NCBI RefSeq assembly: GCF_022410515.1
Contig: NZ_JACSDI010000023.1
Span: forward strand, 1 to 64,000
Direction: 5' to 3'
DNA length: 64,000 nucleotides
DNA from: Shewanella cutis
GTDB taxonomy: Bacteria > Pseudomonadota > Gammaproteobacteria > Enterobacterales > Shewanellaceae
Shown piece by piece: positions 53,707 to 62,330 of the stretch. Numbering within the stretch: position 1 is the stretch's first letter; every line of letters begins with the position of its first letter. A program made the translations under genes and the position numbers. The notes under the pieces were generated by a model. It was not told the DNA's origin, ran no database searches, and saw nothing but the letters and a program-made list of their open reading frames with translations.

Positions 53707-54275
53707 GATTGAGCTTCCTTTTGTGGCACTTTCTTGATGGCTTTGAGCGATAACTGGCCATGGGTGTAATCGAGATCGATGATGTAACTGAGGGTTTCGG
53801 GTTCGAGTGGGCGTTTTCCCACATATTTACTGAGCGTGCCGGTGACTTTGACGAGACGCTCATCTAGCGCGACTTGTGTTTGTTCAATGGCAAAATGACT
53901 ACTGATGTTTTGTTTTTTCATGGTCATCGCATCATCAACGAGCAGCGGTTGCATCTGATGCCAATCGGCTTCATTGATGTAACTCGCCAGCTGTTTGTAT
54001 TGATGGTCAACGGAACCTGGTGTGACATTGAGTTTTAGAAACACAAAGTATTCCGCCATCTGTTGCAGATAGGGCTCATCAATCGCACCATCTGAAACAG
54101 TAAATTTCTGACTAATCGTTGGAGGTACTAGCGTGCGACTCTTATTGAAATAGGCCATCCATGCGACACCCGCGAGAATGGTGTTAGCGACCATTGCGAG
54201 CACAAATCCAATGAGTAGTAGTGTGTTGAGAGACTTAGCGAGACTGATAAAATCAATTTTGTTGCGATTGAGCAT
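53703..54275 (-). CDS. traE: TraE (VirB8-like) assembly factor
   Basis: 190 residues. One membrane helix near the N-terminus (LLIGFVLAMVANTILAGVAW) and a VirB8-like periplasmic domain ending SYIIDLDYTHGQLSLKAI. A hairpin separates it from traL upstream. Confidence 0.92.
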   Translation of the reverse strand: MLNRNKIDFISLAKSLNTLLLIGFVLAMVANTILAGVAWMAYFNKSRTLVPPTISQKFTVSDGAIDEPYLQQMAEYFVFLKLNVTPGSVDHQYKQLASYINEADWHQMQPLLVDDAMTMKKQNISSHFAIEQTQVALDERLVKVTGTLSKYVGKRPLEPETLSYIIDLDYTHGQLSLKAIKKVPQKEAQS

Positions 54276-54288
54276 GGGGCTTCCTAAA

Positions 54289-54305
54289 AGGGGGCCCTGC
54301 CCCCT
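54289..54305 (-). promoter_or_regulatory. GC hairpin between traL and traE
   Basis: AGGGGGC-cct-GCCCCCT, a perfect 7-bp stem followed on the minus strand by TTTT. It lies in the only sizeable gap in the first part of the operon and could attenuate transcription or protect the pilin-traL mRNA end. Confidence 0.6.
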
Positions 54306-54317
54306 AACTCACATCAT

Positions 54318-54620
54318 TTAGCGTAACCAATACCGGCGACATGCCGCTGGTGTGCGTTTTAGAAATGACGAACTAAATTCCGAGGGTGCATACCAATAGG
54401 CCGTGAGCCTTAAAATACACATGCCGTATTGGGATTTGATGCGGCGCATCCCCAAGAACCAGATTGCCGCGAGTGCCATACCGATCAGGGCATGGTTAGC
54501 CATAAACAGGATCCCGAATAGCACCAGCGCAGGGCCTAATTCATCAATGGCAAATCCTAACAACGTGGTGGTGTTATTGAGATGCTTGGGGATGCTATAA
54601 AACTGAGTGGGATTATCCAC
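54318..54620 (-). CDS. traL: TraL pilus assembly protein
   Basis: 100 residues. YSIPKHLNNTTTLLGFAIDE with two following membrane helices matches TraL (VirB3-like), inner membrane. 3 bp after the pilin gene. Confidence 0.9.
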   Translation of the reverse strand: MDNPTQFYSIPKHLNNTTTLLGFAIDELGPALVLFGILFMANHALIGMALAAIWFLGMRRIKSQYGMCILRLTAYWYAPSEFSSSFLKRTPAACRRYWLR

Positions 54621-54623
54621 GTC

Positions 54624-54995
54624 TTATAAACCCACGACCTTTAATGCTACGTTGATGAAGATCATACCGACGATGAATCCACCAATGGCTGCGCCCCAGT
54701 TCTTCGTCAAGAAGCCGACAATGGCGGCAGAAATGAGACCAACAACTAATAGCGCGAATTGAGCGGTAGAACCTGTACCAACGGTGTCAACTATTTCGGA
54801 CTTAGCCGGTGCAAATGGATCGGCTGCATGTACATCCCAGGAGAGAATTAACGTTGCAACGACACAAATAATGAACAGGCCAATGACGCGCATCCAAAAG
54901 ATGAATCGATCGCTTGGCATATGTCTGGCGAGTCGTAAGAGCTCTTCGTTAACTTCAGCTTGTTGTGCACTTGGTTGTAGGGGTTTAGCATTCAT
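54624..54995 (-). CDS. traA: TraA-type propilin
   Basis: 123 residues: a long leader of about 57 residues ending VHAA, then a mature part DPFAPAKSEIVDTVGTGSTA with two membrane helices (ALLVVGLISAAIVGFLTKNW and IGGFIVGMIFINVALKVVGL). This is the F-pilin layout, with the leader as long as in F TraA. First transfer gene of the minus-strand operon; TAAGGAAGTAACT precedes the ATG. No traQ chaperone was seen. Confidence 0.85.
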   Translation of the reverse strand: MNAKPLQPSAQQAEVNEELLRLARHMPSDRFIFWMRVIGLFIICVVATLILSWDVHAADPFAPAKSEIVDTVGTGSTAQFALLVVGLISAAIVGFLTKNWGAAIGGFIVGMIFINVALKVVGL

Positions 54996-55230
54996 AGTTA
55001 CTTCCTTAGTACTGAGATCCTATTTTGGGATCGTTGTTGAAAAAATTTTTTACGATTTCTCCTTGTCCTTGGTTCCCATTCTCAACTCATCAAAGCGGTT
55101 GAGATGGTCGATTAATCGAGCTTGAGTTTGACTATCGATTATTTTTTGTAGAGGCTGTCAAATTGATATGAGTAGACTTAATCATTCCGCGGACAAGTGA
55201 CTGTTGGTTAACGGGTAGTCAGTCCGCGAC
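54996..55230. other. region upstream of traA with a long-loop inverted repeat
   Basis: No gene. It should contain the tra operon promoter. CGCGGAC (near 55186) and GTCCGCG (near 55228) form an inverted repeat, with GTGACT/AGTCA inside; no T-run follows. It could be a regulator site or end of the small upstream gene's mRNA. Confidence 0.4.
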
Positions 55231-55419
55231 CTACGATTTGAGCGGAAATGTGTCTAAATATTGGTTTAATAATCTTTCTGCAATCTGCACTTTAGTCTCT
55301 AATCCACTGCCATCTAACTGAAATTCCTGAATTTTTCTGTTATTTCGGCCTGACAATTTCACAGTAACCTTTACAGATGGAAAACCTTCAGAGGTTTTTC
55401 GAACTAATTGGTTAGGCAT
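55231..55419 (-). CDS. 62-residue hypothetical protein upstream of traA
   Basis: Starts MPNQLVRKTSEGFPSVKVTV with GAGGCGTTTATGC upstream. The middle (KLSGRNNRKIQEFQLDG) and helical end (ETKVQIAERLLNQYLDTF) might form a small DNA-binding fold. It occupies the traY/traM slot in F-like order, but sequence similarity is not evident. Confidence 0.5.
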   Translation of the reverse strand: MPNQLVRKTSEGFPSVKVTVKLSGRNNRKIQEFQLDGSGLETKVQIAERLLNQYLDTFPLKS

Positions 55420-55602
55420 GCATAAACGCCTCGTATCGGTGCTCTTGTTTATGGGTGAATAACGGAATCAAGCCCCTTTATGCTCATAAACAAACTAAAA
55501 ATGTTTTTTATGAGTCTTTTGTGCTGCAGATGTATTGTGTGTAAAAAATTTATAAAAGTATGTCACCCTGAGAGGTGACAAAATCACATGACTTAGATCA
55601 CA
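55420..55602. other. intergenic region
   Basis: No gene seen. GTCACCCTGAGAGGTGAC (55563-55580) is an inverted repeat (GTCACC/GGTGAC) that may terminate the LuxR-type gene. Confidence 0.4.
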
Positions 55603-55926
55603 TTAAATTATGTAAGGGAATTGGTAATTGAATGCTGACGCAAGTGTGAAACTGTGAAATCGACTATGGAAAATTATTCGTAAGTCGGTAGATGATTCAG
55701 TATTTAGTTTTATTTTACATCTACTTATATAGGTTTTAACTGTATTGTGGTTTGCTCTCATTAATGTAGATACTTCACCAGTATGCATACCACATGCAAA
55801 CCAATATAAGGCTTGAGCTTCTTTTGTTGATAGTTCTGAGAATAGTTTTTCAACTATTTCAAATACGTTCTGAGGTGGATTTTTTTTGAAATATGTAATT
55901 AGATCCTTGGTATGTGATGCTGCCAT
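55603..55926 (-). CDS. LuxR-type helix-turn-helix regulator
   Basis: 107 residues. LSTKEAQALYWFACGMHTGE followed by VSTLMRANHNTVKTYISRCK is a LuxR C-terminal helix-turn-helix; there is no receiver or autoinducer domain. ACAAGGAGTATGT precedes the ATG. Being upstream of the tra operon on the same strand, it is a candidate TraJ-like activator. A perfect inverted repeat lies 48 bp upstream. Confidence 0.8.
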   Translation of the reverse strand: MAASHTKDLITYFKKNPPQNVFEIVEKLFSELSTKEAQALYWFACGMHTGEVSTLMRANHNTVKTYISRCKIKLNTESSTDLRIIFHSRFHSFTLASAFNYQFPYII

Positions 55927-55973
55927 ACATACTCCTTGTATAAGTTGGGCAGATAAATGTTAAAAAATACAGG

Positions 55974-56011
55974 AGGAACAATTCAAATCATATGTGATTT
56001 GAATTGTTCCT
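55974..56011. promoter_or_regulatory. 38-bp perfect inverted repeat between divergent genes
   Basis: AGGAACAATTCAAATCA (55974-55990), loop TATG, and its exact complement to 56011: 17-bp arms with no mismatch, between the LuxR-type gene and a plus-strand small gene. Best read as an operator or bidirectional RNA hairpin. Confidence 0.85.
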
Positions 56012-56038
56012 TTGAATACGAGGTTTGTCAAGAAAAAA

Positions 56039-56299
56039 ATGAATTCAAATCAAAAAATATATTCAACAGCTGCATTGGATAAAATAAAGAAATCTCAAAA
56101 GCTACGTGATATCTATAAATTGCTGAATGATGGTGAAGAGCCAAGTATTGAACAGCTACAAACTCTCAGGAATAGATTGAACGTAAATCGCTCTATTCCG
56201 TCCATAGAGTTTGTTGGTGAATGTGTGAATGCTATTCCAGCTCTCCATGATTTGACACTTAGGGAATTTTTTGACCTAAAAGATTTGAAAAACAAGTAA
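56039..56299 (+). CDS. small hypothetical protein
   Basis: 86 residues from ATG 56039 (MNSNQKIYSTAALDKIKKSQ). Helical, charged, no family. It is divergent from the LuxR-type gene and may be part of the same regulatory circuit. The upstream TTG at 56012 is also in frame but falls at the edge of the inverted repeat. Confidence 0.5.
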   Translation: MNSNQKIYSTAALDKIKKSQKLRDIYKLLNDGEEPSIEQLQTLRNRLNVNRSIPSIEFVGECVNAIPALHDLTLREFFDLKDLKNK

Positions 56300-56591
56300 G
56301 AGTTAGATAGACTAAATACAGTTCTTGAGGTGAGAGTGCAGCACATAGCTTGCTATCACCACATTAACGTTAGTTATGTGGTGTACGTTTACACCAAGAA
56401 TTAGAGTGTGCTGAGACTGACCTCTTGGCGTGAAGCATTCGACAAGAAAGCCGCCTTATCCGAATGGGGCGGTTTTTTTGTGTCCAAAATTCAGTAAATT
56501 AAGATCATTGATCTTTGCGATCGTTTCCATTACATTAGATCCATCGTTTGGATTAGTCACCCAAACACCTACAACATTCGGAACCTATAAA
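56300..56591. other. region upstream of repA leader
   Basis: ACCACATTAAC/GTTATGTGGT (56358-56383) is a hairpin, and AAGCCGCC...GGCGGTTTTTTT (56448-56479) is a rho-independent terminator. No gene supported. It probably holds the replication control elements. Confidence 0.5.
56448..56479 (+). terminator. rho-independent terminator
   Basis: AAGCCGCC stem, 12-nt loop, GGCGG, then seven T. It ends transcription from the left before the rep region. Confidence 0.8.
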
Positions 56592-56729
56592 ATGCCATTT
56601 ATTTTTTTTGGCTGCCATTTGCAGCACCTAATCTATAGACACATACGACCACTTTGCTTAAGTCATGCTTTGATCATTCGATCTCCGAAGCTGTACTGCA
56701 TTGCGGGCATGTGTCATGCAAAAATCTAA
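56592..56729 (+). CDS. candidate repA leader peptide
   Basis: 45 codons from ATG 56592 (MPFIFFGCHLQHLIYRHIRP...), ending with a TAA 14 nt inside repA. GCTGC-catTT-GCAGC (56612-56627) forms a small stem-loop near its start. IncFII, IncI and IncL replicons use such an overlapping leader, controlled by antisense RNA, to couple rep translation. No antisense promoter was located. Confidence 0.45.
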   Translation: MPFIFFGCHLQHLIYRHIRPLCLSHALIIRSPKLYCIAGMCHAKI

Positions 56730-57468
56730 AGCTGATAAAGCTCGAATCAAGCGCCAGAAGTTACGTTCAGTAAAACGCGAAGCGGCACTGCACGTTAAAA
56801 CGCACAAAACGGCGGTTGGCTCAAATGCCTATAAAGCAAGTCTTGAAGGCTTTAAGGCTAAAGGTGCTCGCTTACCTCGCTATTTTAACGAAGTGATCAA
56901 TAACGCCCGCAAATTGATTTACAGCCGAAAGCTTGAAGTTGACGACGGCGGCATATCTAGAAATATGTCTGAACGCACTAAGCGCAAGCTGTTTGAAATC
57001 GTTGTAACTATGATTACTACGTGCGATCTACTGACCGGCCAAGTGGGTATGGCCAAGAATATCGGTTTCGATACAACTAGCCATGACTCGCTGATGTTAG
57101 CTCATGCTAAACGTTGGGGTGAAGCGATCCCGAGCTCTACTTGGTATAGATACATCGATATGCTTAAAAAGTCAGGTGTTTTCACTGTACAAGAAGTTAA
57201 AATTGCAATCGAAGATAACAGCGCAGCCGGCGAGGAAAAAACTATTCGTTCGGTGGCCGCTTACAAATGGCTTTCTTCACGCTTTTTGCAAGCGATAGGT
57301 GCCTACTCTGACACGATAAGAGCGCAGATCAAACAAGCATATCAAAGAGCTATTTCTAAGGGATTGTCATTCACTTGGCGAGTATACAAACGCCAGCTGC
57401 CAAACAAACAACGCTTTACCCCTGATATGTTCTTCTCGCAGGGATTCTCACAACCTAAAACACATTAA
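56716..57468 (+). CDS. repA: RepA-type plasmid replication initiator
   Basis: 250 residues from ATG 56716. Basic N-terminus (MQKSKADKARIKRQKLRSVK) and central winged-helix-like part (NMSERTKRKLFEIVVTMITT, then STWYRYIDMLKKSGVFTVQE) fit plasmid initiators of the RepA superfamily; I cannot name the incompatibility group. The overlapping leader peptide supports the reading. It is the only initiator seen. Confidence 0.7.
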   Translation: MQKSKADKARIKRQKLRSVKREAALHVKTHKTAVGSNAYKASLEGFKAKGARLPRYFNEVINNARKLIYSRKLEVDDGGISRNMSERTKRKLFEIVVTMITTCDLLTGQVGMAKNIGFDTTSHDSLMLAHAKRWGEAIPSSTWYRYIDMLKKSGVFTVQEVKIAIEDNSAAGEEKTIRSVAAYKWLSSRFLQAIGAYSDTIRAQIKQAYQRAISKGLSFTWRVYKRQLPNKQRFTPDMFFSQGFSQPKTH

Positions 57469-58011
57469 GCCCCCTTCTAAGAGAACCGTCTAGCTGACGG
57501 TGCCCTACCCTGCCCGAATGCAAAAATAACAGTAATTAAAGTCTGTTTAGCGGTAAGTGAGAGCCTTAACGTGCCAATTTTCACCTAATAACAATTGAAA
57601 TAAACAACGTTTACCATCAAATCATGTCGCCCTGTGAATAACTACTGTATATGGATATCAAAATGGGAGTAAGAAAAAGGAGTAAAAAACGAGAGTCCAA
57701 AAGCTTTTTTCTTTTTAAGTAAAACTTATGTATTAATAAAAGATAAATTATTAAAAGGCATAGAAAACGGTGGATAAATCCACCTATAGAAGATGCCTCG
57801 CCAATTCCTGGCTTACGCCAGGGGCGAGATCTAACAGCAAAAGCACCGCTGCACATTCCTTTTGTCATACGACCGTTAAACTTCAAACGTGCTAAACTAT
57901 CGCTAAAGATCAAAAGCTGTCTAGCAGGGAGTATCTGCAAGTATGATGCCAATGCATGATTTTTACGTTGAGGAGGATATTGGAAAATGGCTAAGTGTAA
58001 GAATTCGTACG
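57469..58011. other. candidate origin region downstream of repA
   Basis: No gene; AT-rich. GGTGGAT-AA-ATCCACC (57769-57784) is a palindrome whose arms resemble DnaA boxes (TTATCCACC, one mismatch from TTATCCACA). Position after repA is usual for oriV in RepA replicons. Minimal origin not defined. Confidence 0.4.
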
Positions 58012-58038
58012 TAATACCAATTATATTAATTATGTGAT

Positions 58039-59098
58039 CTAATTGGTCATCAGTTTTTAATCATACAAAATATGAATCATCCCCACATCGCAGCCTTAGT
58101 TAAATCGGAGGAAAGTGTACGCAAACGTATGCGCTATCTTGCATTACTCCATTTCACTGAAGGTTATTCTCGTACCGCCATCGCGAGCATGCTTAAGGTC
58201 AGTAGAACCAGTATCAATCGCTGGGTCACCGCCTATTTAACCCATGGACTGACTGGCCTTGACGATACGCCCAATCCGGGCCGTCCTGCGACACTCTCCA
58301 GCCCACAGCTCGCTAAGCTTAACGCGTTTGTACAGCACAGAAGTCTATCTGCACAAGGTGGCAGGTTGATGGCCAAGGATGTTGGCCTGTTTATTCAGTC
58401 TGAATTTGGCGTGACGTTCAAGCAAGCGAATATCTACCGCTTGTTACATCAACTTGGCTTCTCATGGATTACCACTCGCTCTCGCCATCCGAAACAATCT
58501 GAGGCTATACAAGAGGCTTTTAAAAAACTTCCGGATGGCAACGATCCTTAACACACCTGGGCACGTTGCACTCGATCGCATTGACGTTTGGTTTCAAGAT
58601 GAAGCCCGCTTTGGCCAACAGAATACTACCACCCGTATTTGGGCTGAGAAAGGCGCCCGTCCACGGGCCGTCAAGCAGCAATAATTTGAACATGCGTATC
58701 TATATGGCGCCGTGTGTCCGGCAACAGGCGCCACGGAAGCCATTCTCGCCCCGTTTGCCAACAGCGATTATATGCATGAACACTTAAAATTGATCTCGGC
58801 CGCAACACAATTTGGACGGCATGCACTGGTCATCATGGACGGTGCGGGCTGGCATCAACAAGATTTGGCCGATGACTTTGATAACCTCAGTATCGTCAAA
58901 CTCCCCCCATATTCACCTGAACTCAATCCAGTAGAGCAAGTCTGGCAATGGTTGCGTCAACATGTACTGGCAAATCGCAGCTTTAAGGGCTACGACGATA
59001 TTGTCGAACAGTGCTCTATCGCATGGAATACCCTCATTGAGAAGAAAGCAAGAGTGATAGAATTGTGTACCAGACAATGGGCAATTCTGACCAATTAG
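58039..59098. mobile_element. inactivated IS630-family element
   Basis: Inverted CTAATTGGTCA at 58039-58049 and 59088-59098 flank the transposase, as part of longer, imperfect ends. Sequence just outside the right repeat recurs at 3155-3191. Confidence 0.7.
58072..59098 (+). pseudogene. IS630-family transposase, frameshifted and with a stop
   Basis: The first part (58072-58551) has a helix-turn-helix (EGYSRTAIASMLKVSRTSIN). An extra A in the A6 run at 58522-58527 breaks the frame; with A5 it would read EAFKNFRMATILNTPGHVAL. A TAA at 58682-58684 (KQQ-stop-FEHAYLYGAV) interrupts the second part. The C-terminus has DGAGWHQQDL and PPYSPELNPVEQVWQWL, the DDE motifs. Two lesions make it inactive. 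Confidence 0.88.
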
Positions 59099-59351
59099 GC
59101 TAAATTTGCCCAACGCGCCAAAAATGTAAAGTTAGTCTATGTTTAATAATAACAATTAATTAAGTTAGATTTGGCGGAAATTTCCAGAATCCCGGCGGAC
59201 CCTCTGATATGCGTATGAATTAGAATCAATTTTAAAATTTTTCAGTATGAATGATTTTAACTGATTGATTTTATGTTAATTTTAATTTCAGTAGGTGGGG
59301 AGTTTAGCCAATAAAAGGCAGGAGATAGACCCCTGCACAATATCATTGTTA
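59099..59351. other. intergenic region
   Basis: No gene. TTTCAGTAGGTGGGG near 59290 precedes nothing recognisable; the stretch is AT-rich. Confidence 0.4.
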
Positions 59352-59582
59352 TTAATGCTGAAGTGTTAACTGCTTTAATACTCGCTGTCGTAACCAATCA
59401 GGTTTTGTGACTAACCATTGAATCAACAATCCCGATGGGATCATTGGTAAGTCGATTAGACGCGCTTTTTCAATTTGGTTATACTGAAATTGTGACATAA
59501 GTTTAGTTACCTTTATCCTAGGTTGTGGCACAGGCCAGTGATGATCTTGACCATCATCATTGGCCGTATTTTTATCCATCAT
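59352..59582 (-). CDS. small hypothetical protein
   Basis: 76 residues (MMDKNTANDDGQDHHWPVPQ...) with a helical, tryptophan-containing C-terminus (IQWLVTKPDWLRQRVLKQLT). TTGAGGGTATTGAAATGAGAA precedes the start, split around the ATG. Divergent from parA; no family recognised. Confidence 0.45.
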   Translation of the reverse strand: MMDKNTANDDGQDHHWPVPQPRIKVTKLMSQFQYNQIEKARLIDLPMIPSGLLIQWLVTKPDWLRQRVLKQLTLQH

Positions 59583-59690
59583 TTCTCATTTCAATACCCT
59601 CAACTTCCGTATTTTGTTGTTTGGCCACATTAACAGTCTGACCAAATTCGGGTACTTTTAACTTTAAAATAGTAATTCCATCGAATATAA

Positions 59691-59721
59691 GTATACACTT
59701 TAAATATTAAGGTATACACTT
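59691..59721. promoter_or_regulatory. parAB operator/promoter repeats
   Basis: GTATACACTT occurs twice in direct orientation (59691-59700 and 59712-59721), each preceded by TAA, in an AT-rich promoter region 27 bp upstream of parA. Type Ia ParA proteins autoregulate through such repeats. Confidence 0.6.
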
Positions 59722-59747
59722 ATATTTAATTATTTGAGGAGAATTTC

Positions 59748-60947
59748 ATGGATAGCATGCAGACTACAGAGACTTTTCAAGTGCTTAAAATGGGGGCTGA
59801 TGCCTATATTAAGCGCCGTAACCAACGGTTATTGTCTAATCACAGGAAAGAGTTGCGAAAATTTACGCGTGCAGAAGCCTTTACCTATTTGGACATTGAT
59901 GCAAAAACACTTGATAAATATGTATCTACAGCGGATTTTGATCCAAGGCGGCATGAAGATTCTCAATGGCTAATCAACATAGAAGAAATGTATCAGTTAC
60001 GAGATTTGCTGCCAGAAAACTTACGTAAAGCATCTAAATTTAAGCGCAGTGATAACCAGAAAATGCAGGTTATTGTTATACAAAATCAAAAAGGTGGTGT
60101 TGGTAAAACCGTTTCTGCTGCAACAATTGCTTCAGGCTTGGCTACTGAGTTTCATCAAGAGTATCGGGTAGGCCTTATCGATATGGATGGTCAAGCTACT
60201 TTGTCCATGTATTACGCACCAGAAGCGGATCTAGAAGGTTGTTTATCTGTTGGCGATCTCATGATGAATAATTTTGATCTAGATGAAGGTGAGACTCTTG
60301 AACAAGTCGTTTCAAACGCATTCTTACCTACAACTATACCTAATCTCCGTATTTTGCCTGCATCACAAAGTGATAGAGCTATTGAAGGTTGGTTTCATGA
60401 ACAAGTATTTGGTCAAAAGTTAACCTCCCCTTACTCTCTTTTGAACACGATTATCAATGCTGTTCAAGATGAATTCGATATCATCATTATCGATACCCCT
60501 CCTTCACTAGGGTATGCAACTTATAATGCATATTTTGCCGCTACCAGTGTAGTTTTTCCGTTGTCCATCACTGAAAACGATATTGATGCAACATGTTCCT
60601 ATTTTAGCTATATCCCTCAAGTTTGGGCTTTACTGGCGAATGCTAATCATCGTGGTTATGATTTCATGAAGATTTTAATTACAAATCATCGTGATAGTGC
60701 AACAACAACCGATCTAATGAATACGTTATACGATCATTTTGCGCCTTATATGTACTCAAATGAATTTAAACATAGTGAAGCTATTCGTCAGTCATCTTCG
60801 TTGCTTTCTACCGTGTTTGATATGTCTAAGAGCGAATACCCTAAGAGTAAAGCGACATTCCAAAGTGCACAGCAAAATTGTTATGAAGTAACCAGCCAAG
60901 TCCTAAGAGATATTGTGAACGTCTGGCGTGAACAGGAGCAAGCATAA
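59748..60947 (+). CDS. parA: ParA (type Ia, SopA-like) partition ATPase
   Basis: 399 residues. An N-terminal DNA-binding domain (RKFTRAEAFTYLDIDAKTLD) is followed by the deviant Walker A QKGGVGKTVSAATIA near 114 and IIIIDTPPSLGYA near 245. This size and domain order fit type Ia ParA/SopA. GAGGAGAATTTC precedes the ATG. It overlaps parB by one base. Confidence 0.95.
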   Translation: MDSMQTTETFQVLKMGADAYIKRRNQRLLSNHRKELRKFTRAEAFTYLDIDAKTLDKYVSTADFDPRRHEDSQWLINIEEMYQLRDLLPENLRKASKFKRSDNQKMQVIVIQNQKGGVGKTVSAATIASGLATEFHQEYRVGLIDMDGQATLSMYYAPEADLEGCLSVGDLMMNNFDLDEGETLEQVVSNAFLPTTIPNLRILPASQSDRAIEGWFHEQVFGQKLTSPYSLLNTIINAVQDEFDIIIIDTPPSLGYATYNAYFAATSVVFPLSITENDIDATCSYFSYIPQVWALLANANHRGYDFMKILITNHRDSATTTDLMNTLYDHFAPYMYSNEFKHSEAIRQSSSLLSTVFDMSKSEYPKSKATFQSAQQNCYEVTSQVLRDIVNVWREQEQA

Positions 60948-62044
60948 TGGCTAAAAAACGTGGGGTAATGAGCCCTCTAGGCAATGCTGTTGGTGCCGAA
61001 GAAGCACAAATAAATGCAGCCAAAGCTAATATTGAGTCTTTAAAACGCCAAATTACAACTGAAATAGAAAAAGTAAGTGAAGACGTAACGTTATCTCTTC
61101 AAAATCTATTTGGTCTTGAATCTGTAGGTAAAAGCTTCCTATGGCAATTAGCTTCGGGTGCTACTGCTACATTTACTGAAGCAACATTATCATATGAACA
61201 AGTTCGCGATAGTACCTATGTGACTTTTGATGTTAACGGGCGTGACCAGGCATTATTAAATGCTGATTCTCTACAAGACCTTGATTCATTAGCCTTCCAG
61301 CAATTTTATCCAGCAGTCGCTAGAGAAGTGAATGGTAAACTCGATGTGTTAGATGGTTCTCGACGCAGAGCTTGGTTTTTATTGCAAAATGGTAAAGTTG
61401 ATATCTTTCGTATATTGGTAACTAAAGATGATATTTCACTTTCTGACGCTAAAGCATTAGCTAAGCAACTCCAAACCGCAAAAGAACATAACTTACGTGA
61501 AATTGGCCAACAATGTTTATCTTTGGAAAAAGCTAATCCTAAGATTACACAGGCTGAAGTAGCTGCTCAACTTGGAATGAGTCAGGCTGGTGTGAGTAAA
61601 GCTTTAAAAGCCGCTAAGGTCGATGAACGTTTGGTGAAGCTTTTTCCTGTGGCTAATGACTTGTCACATACTGACTACGTTTTGCTGAATAAAGTTATGG
61701 AAGTATATGAATTTGAAGATGAATTAATAGAGTTTATTAATAATTTAACTCAGAAAGTTGTCATTATTCAGGCTGAATATTCAAGGGTAGAACGTAAATC
61801 GGCTATCATCAAAGCGATTAAATCAGAACTTCAGATCGCTAAGGATATGAAGAGTAAAGCACAGGTTAGTGTTACTAATCTTGCGACATTTGATAGCTCT
61901 GGCATTTACGCAAGAAAGCGCATTAAAGGGCGCAACTTCGCTTATGAATTTGGTCGACTGTCTTTAGATATTCAACAGCAGTTAGATGTAGCAATTGCAG
62001 ATGTTTTGAAAAAGAATAAATTTAACACAACATCTGATTTTTAA
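60947..62044 (+). CDS. parB: ParB partition protein
   Basis: 365 residues with a SopB-like layout: ParB domain (LDVLDGSRRRAWFLLQNGKV), helix-turn-helix ITQAEVAAQLGMSQAGVSKA near 200-222, and C-terminal dimer region. It binds parS near the operon and loads ParA. No clear parS array was seen in the downstream 300 bp. Confidence 0.93.
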   Translation: MAKKRGVMSPLGNAVGAEEAQINAAKANIESLKRQITTEIEKVSEDVTLSLQNLFGLESVGKSFLWQLASGATATFTEATLSYEQVRDSTYVTFDVNGRDQALLNADSLQDLDSLAFQQFYPAVAREVNGKLDVLDGSRRRAWFLLQNGKVDIFRILVTKDDISLSDAKALAKQLQTAKEHNLREIGQQCLSLEKANPKITQAEVAAQLGMSQAGVSKALKAAKVDERLVKLFPVANDLSHTDYVLLNKVMEVYEFEDELIEFINNLTQKVVIIQAEYSRVERKSAIIKAIKSELQIAKDMKSKAQVSVTNLATFDSSGIYARKRIKGRNFAYEFGRLSLDIQQQLDVAIADVLKKNKFNTTSDF

Positions 62045-62051
62045 ATTTTTC

Positions 62052-62180
62052 GGGGTTTGAAGCTCAATAGAACGAAAACGTACGCTAACCTTCTTGTTGG
62101 AGAGTATTAAAGTATCATATTGGTTGTAACTCGCTTTTGTTCAAATTCGTGTCAGGCCGATCAGTTCTGGCACGTTTATG
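62052..62180 (+). repeat. Tn3-family-like end, facing right
   Basis: GGGGTTTGAAGCTCAATAG then AACGAAAACGTACGCTAAC (62052-62089) matches the Tn3 38-bp end closely. The next 90 bp match the inner part of the 16561-16689 copy in inverted orientation. It starts 7 bp after the parB stop, so a transposon probably extends right beyond the window. Confidence 0.8.
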
Positions 62181-62330
62181 CCCCTTTCCCATTTAGAGTT
62201 ATCAATCAGGTCTGTCACCATCATCACATTTGACCAAATTCTGCTAATGGATCATTATGCCTAACGTTGACTATCCATGTGATACATATGTATCTACCGA
62301 TTCAGTGGTTATTTAGTTAGAGATCCTAGA
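62181..62330. other. region upstream of the DUF4209-like gene
   Basis: No gene. GATACATATGTATC (62281-62294) is a perfect 14-bp palindrome that could be an operator. Confidence 0.45.

Noticed and set aside
55180..55230. Inverted repeat upstream of traA considered as oriT
   Set aside because: F-like position supports it, but plus-strand leading genes point toward 28 kb and the repeat cluster there is richer. Kept only as an alternative.
57617..57952. Minus-strand 111-codon frame after repA
   Set aside because: No ribosome binding site, low-complexity C-terminus and overlap with the probable origin region.
16561..62180. Whole segment considered as an integrative conjugative element
   Set aside because: No integrase, excisionase or att duplication is visible, while repA and parAB are present; the bordering repeats resemble Tn3 ends.
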